From: Demequina zhanjiangensis
GTDB lineage: Bacteria; Actinomycetota; Actinomycetes; Actinomycetales; Demequinaceae
Assembly (NCBI RefSeq): GCF_030418315.1
Contig: NZ_JAUHPV010000005.1
Coordinates: 1 to 64,000, forward strand
DNA length: 64,000 bases
Reading direction: 5' to 3'
In this document: positions 61,564 to 64,000 of the stretch, piece by piece
How positions within the stretch are numbered: position 1 is the stretch's first letter
Layout: every line of letters begins with the position of its first letter
Translations under genes and position numbers: made by a program
The notes under the pieces: model-generated
The model's database searches: none
Told to the model about the DNA's origin: nothing
What the model saw: the letters and a program-made list of their open reading frames with translations, nothing else

Positions 61564-62562
61564 ATGACCCCAGACAACTCCGAGCCTGTCGGCGCGCCTG
61601 AGCGCCGCGGCCCCCTGCGCGACGGCGACCGTGTCCAGCTGACGGATCCCAAGGGCCGCCACCACACGATCATCCTGAGCGCGGGCAAGGTCTTCCATAC
61701 GCACCGCGGCCACTTCGCGCATGACGACCTGATCGGGCAGCCCGAGGGCACGGTCGTCTCGACCAGCGCCGGCACGGCCTATCTCGCCCTGCGGCCCCTG
61801 CTGAGCGACTTCGTGCTGTCGATGCCGCGCGGCGCCGCCGTCGTGTACCCCAAGGACGCGGGCCAGATCATCCAGTACGCGGACATCTATCCAGGCGCAC
61901 GCGTCGTGGAGGCGGGCGTCGGCTCCGGCGCGCTCACCATGTCGCTCCTGCGCGCAGTCGGCGATCAGGGCTCGCTCACCTCGATCGAGCGGCGCGAGGA
62001 CTTCGCCGACATCGCGCGCGCCAACGTCGAGTCCTTCTTCGGAGGGCACCACCCCGCGTGGCGGCTCGAGATCGGCGACTTCGCCGACAGGATCGCCGAG
62101 GTCACCGAACCTGGCACCGTGGACAGGATCATCCTCGACATGCTCGCCCCCTGGGAGAACATCGAGGCCGCGGCCGGAGCGCTCGCACCGGGCGGGGTGT
62201 TCCTCGCCTACGTGGCGACCACCACGCAGCTGTCCAGGCTCGCCGAGGATCTGCGCGAGCACGGCGGCTTCACCGAGCCGCAGGCGTGGGAGACGCTCGT
62301 CCGCACCTGGCATCTCGAGGGGCTCGCGGTGAGGCCCGACCACCGGATGATCGGCCACACCGGCTTCCTGCTGACCGCGCGCCGCATGGCGCCTGGCGTC
62401 GAGGCTCCGCTGCGCCACCGGAGGCCCGCGAAGGGGTCGTACCCCGTCGAGGAGGAGTGGACGCCCGAGGACCTCGGTGAGCGTGCGGTGTCCGACAAGA
62501 AGGTGCGGAAGGTGCGTCGAGACGCGATCAACAGCGCGCCTGCCGTGGAAGAGGAGGACTGA
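61564..62562 (+). CDS. trmI: tRNA (adenine-N1)-methyltransferase TrmI
   Basis: A 332-residue SAM enzyme methylating A58 in tRNA. The N-terminal TrmI domain (residues about 20-90) is followed by the SAM motif VVEAGVGSGALTMSLL. IILDMLAPWE and a substrate-binding loop with MIGHTGFLLTAR follow. The last part is an extra, charged tail (KKVRKVRRDAINS). The stop overlaps the arc start at 62562, linking tRNA modification and the pupylation locus in one operon. Confidence 0.94.
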   Translation: MTPDNSEPVGAPERRGPLRDGDRVQLTDPKGRHHTIILSAGKVFHTHRGHFAHDDLIGQPEGTVVSTSAGTAYLALRPLLSDFVLSMPRGAAVVYPKDAGQIIQYADIYPGARVVEAGVGSGALTMSLLRAVGDQGSLTSIERREDFADIARANVESFFGGHHPAWRLEIGDFADRIAEVTEPGTVDRIILDMLAPWENIEAAAGALAPGGVFLAYVATTTQLSRLAEDLREHGGFTEPQAWETLVRTWHLEGLAVRPDHRMIGHTGFLLTARRMAPGVEAPLRHRRPAKGSYPVEEEWTPEDLGERAVSDKKVRKVRRDAINSAPAVEEED

Positions 62563-63965
62563 TGGTGCTGGAAGGCCAGGACCGGACCGCGGCGCTCGAG
62601 CGTCGCAACGCCGAGCTTCAGCGGCTGCTCGAGCTCGCCCGCGAGCAGCTCGGGGAGATGCGCGAGAAGCTCGCGGAGGCGTCGGAGCCGCCGCAGACCT
62701 TCGCCACCTTCGTGCAATGGGTCGACGGCCACGCCGACATCGTCTCGCAGGGCCGACGCATGCGTGTGGCCGTCCTCCCCGGCGCTGACCTGACCCTGGT
62801 CCCAGGTGACGAGGTGCTGCTCAACGGCATGAGCGTCGTCGTCGGGAAGGCCGAGCCGGAGCGCACCGGCCAGGCGGCGATCGTCCGCGAGGTCATCGAC
62901 GAGGAGAGGATCCTCGTCGTCTCCCGCGGCGAGGACGAGCGGGTCGCGGTGCTCATCGGCGGAGACGCACGCGCTCGGGTCCACGAAGGCGACACCGTCA
63001 TCATCGATCCGCGCACGGGCTTCGCCTCGGAGAAGGTCGAGCGCACCGGCGTGGAGGCGCTCCTTCTCGAGGAGGTGCCCGACGTGGACTACGCCGCGAT
63101 CGGCGGCCTCACGGGTCAGATCGAGCGCATCCGTGACGCCATCGAGCTGCCCATCGTGCACCCCGAGCTGTACCGCGAGCACCACCTGCAGCCCCCGCGG
63201 GGCATGCTCCTCTACGGTCCGCCCGGATGCGGAAAGACGCTCATCGCGAAGGCGGTCGCGCACTCCCTGGCCGACGCCGTGGGCGCTGACCGCAGCTACT
63301 TCCTCTCCGTCAAGGGACCCGAGCTGCTCAACAAGTACGTCGGCGAGACCGAGCGGTACATCCGCACGATCTTCGAGAGGGCGCGCGCCAAGGCGCACTC
63401 CGGCGCACCGGTCGTCGTGTTCTTCGATGAGATGGACGCGCTGTTCCGTGCGCGCGGCTCAGGCGTGAGCTCCGACATGGAGACGACGATCGTGCCGCAG
63501 CTCCTGACCGAGCTGGACGGCGTCGAGGCGCTCAGCAACGTCATCGTGATCGGAGCCTCCAACCGGGAGGACATGATCGACCCGGCCATCCTCCGACCCG
63601 GCCGCTTGGACGTGAAGATCTCCATCTCGCGTCCCGACCGCCGTTCGGCCGCGGACATCTTCTCCAAGTACCTCACCGACGCGCTTCCGCTCTCGCCCGC
63701 CGAGGTCCAGGCGCACGGGGGAGACGTCCACGCGACCCTGCGCGACATGATCGACTCGACCGTCGACCGCCTGTTCTCGCACGAGGACGTGGACGAGCAC
63801 GCGTCGGGCGCGATGGTCCGCAACATCGTCGACCGCGCCAAGACATCGGCCATCAAGGCCGTCATCTCGGGCGGCGAGAAGGGCATCTCCACGGCGCATC
63901 TGCAGGCCGCCGCCGACCAGGAGATCGCCGAGGCACGCGCAGTGGCCGCGAAGGAGCTCATCTGA
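62562..63965 (+). CDS. arc: ARC/Mpa AAA+ ATPase of the pupylation system, C-terminally short
   Basis: A 467-residue ring-forming unfoldase that recognises pupylated proteins. A coiled coil spans about 8-45 (ALERRNAELQRLLELAREQL), then two OB-type domains, and the AAA domain has GPPGCGKTLIAKA (about 218-230), FFDEMDALF and SNREDMIDPAILRPGR. The protein ends in ARAVAAKELI after the SGAMVRNIVDRAK helix. It lacks the roughly 50-60-residue C-terminal segment and GQYL-like tail of proteasome-docking Mpa. GAGGAGGA precedes the ATG. dop begins one base after the stop, so no frameshift explains it. Confidence 0.93.
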   Translation: MVLEGQDRTAALERRNAELQRLLELAREQLGEMREKLAEASEPPQTFATFVQWVDGHADIVSQGRRMRVAVLPGADLTLVPGDEVLLNGMSVVVGKAEPERTGQAAIVREVIDEERILVVSRGEDERVAVLIGGDARARVHEGDTVIIDPRTGFASEKVERTGVEALLLEEVPDVDYAAIGGLTGQIERIRDAIELPIVHPELYREHHLQPPRGMLLYGPPGCGKTLIAKAVAHSLADAVGADRSYFLSVKGPELLNKYVGETERYIRTIFERARAKAHSGAPVVVFFDEMDALFRARGSGVSSDMETTIVPQLLTELDGVEALSNVIVIGASNREDMIDPAILRPGRLDVKISISRPDRRSAADIFSKYLTDALPLSPAEVQAHGGDVHATLRDMIDSTVDRLFSHEDVDEHASGAMVRNIVDRAKTSAIKAVISGGEKGISTAHLQAAADQEIAEARAVAAKELI

Positions 63966-63966
63966 C

Positions 63967-64000
63967 ATGAGGATCGTCGGACTCGAGACGGAGTACGGCA
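63967..64000 (+). CDS. dop: Dop (depupylase/deamidase), 5' end only
   Basis: The first 11 codons, ATG at 63967, encode MRIVGLETEYG, the start typical of the Dop/PafA ATP-grasp-like family. Position directly after arc favours Dop over PafA. The window ends here. Confidence 0.75.
   Translation, partial: MRIVGLETEYG

Overview
The window is one contiguous, high-GC (about two thirds or more G+C by eye) and densely coded chromosomal segment from an actinobacterium. It most likely belongs to Micrococcales-type Actinomycetota, but the genus cannot be fixed from the sequence alone. Supporting marks are a pupylation locus (ARC ATPase followed by a dop start), the SteA/SteB cytokinesis pair, a SufR-led suf operon, an ImuA'/ImuB/DnaE2 mutasome behind a TCGAAC-N4-GTTCGA LexA box, a GlgM-type glycogen synthase divergent from glgC, and an InhA-like enoyl reductase. 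I see no insertion sequence, prophage, CRISPR array or rRNA gene, and one tRNA. Almost all of it looks like core genome.

Layout. 0-10.8 kb (+ strand): an RGG-like/TPR-like protein, a HAD-IIA phosphatase, a small protein, tlyA, nadK, recN, steA, steB, pyrG and a Nudix hydrolase, with many stop/start overlaps. 10.8-13.0 kb (- strand): ctaA and ilvA. 13.2-19.9 kb (+): sufR-sufB-sufD-Rieske-sufC-sufS-sufU-sufT, preceded by a candidate iron-box-like site. 19.9-22.1 kb (+): a DUF1697 protein and a cation/proton antiporter. 22.1-25.6 kb (-): an APC permease, then the biotin ECF transporter (bioY, ATPase, T-component). 25.8-28.9 kb: an ABC-F protein (+), then an unknown protein and SURF1 (-). 29.1-32.1 kb (+): fabG, an inhA-like fabI, a SixA-like phosphatase and a GH88/GH105-type hydrolase. 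32.1-36.1 kb: serB and glgC (-), divergent from glgA/glgM and an ABC ATPase (+). 36.1-40.2 kb: a Rrf2 regulator, an NfeD/SPFH pair, a multi-pass membrane protein (-) and a TrmH-type methyltransferase.

40.3-48.4 kb is a DNA-damage block: imuA'-imuB-dnaE2, an Ada-AlkA fusion and a methylguanine methyltransferase. 48.6-52.3 kb holds a GPGG-motif small membrane protein, a membrane pyrophosphatase and an unknown protein (both -), and tRNA-Leu(GAG). 52.3-60.4 kb holds an M20 peptidase, DUF5703 and acidic small proteins, an aldo/keto reductase, uppP, a PAC2 protein, a HAD phosphatase, an orphan chemoreceptor and a RecB-like nuclease. 60.4-64 kb is an M50 protease, trmI, ARC and the start of dop.

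The most notable item is the ARC ATPase. It ends about 467 residues in, without the C-terminal segment and HbYX-like tail that dock Mpa/ARC to the 20S proteasome, and dop begins one base after its stop. This suggests a pupylation/unfoldase system that may work without a proteasome. The second is a perfect palindromic LexA box that overlaps the start codon of the mutasome operon, consistent with a leaderless SOS transcript.
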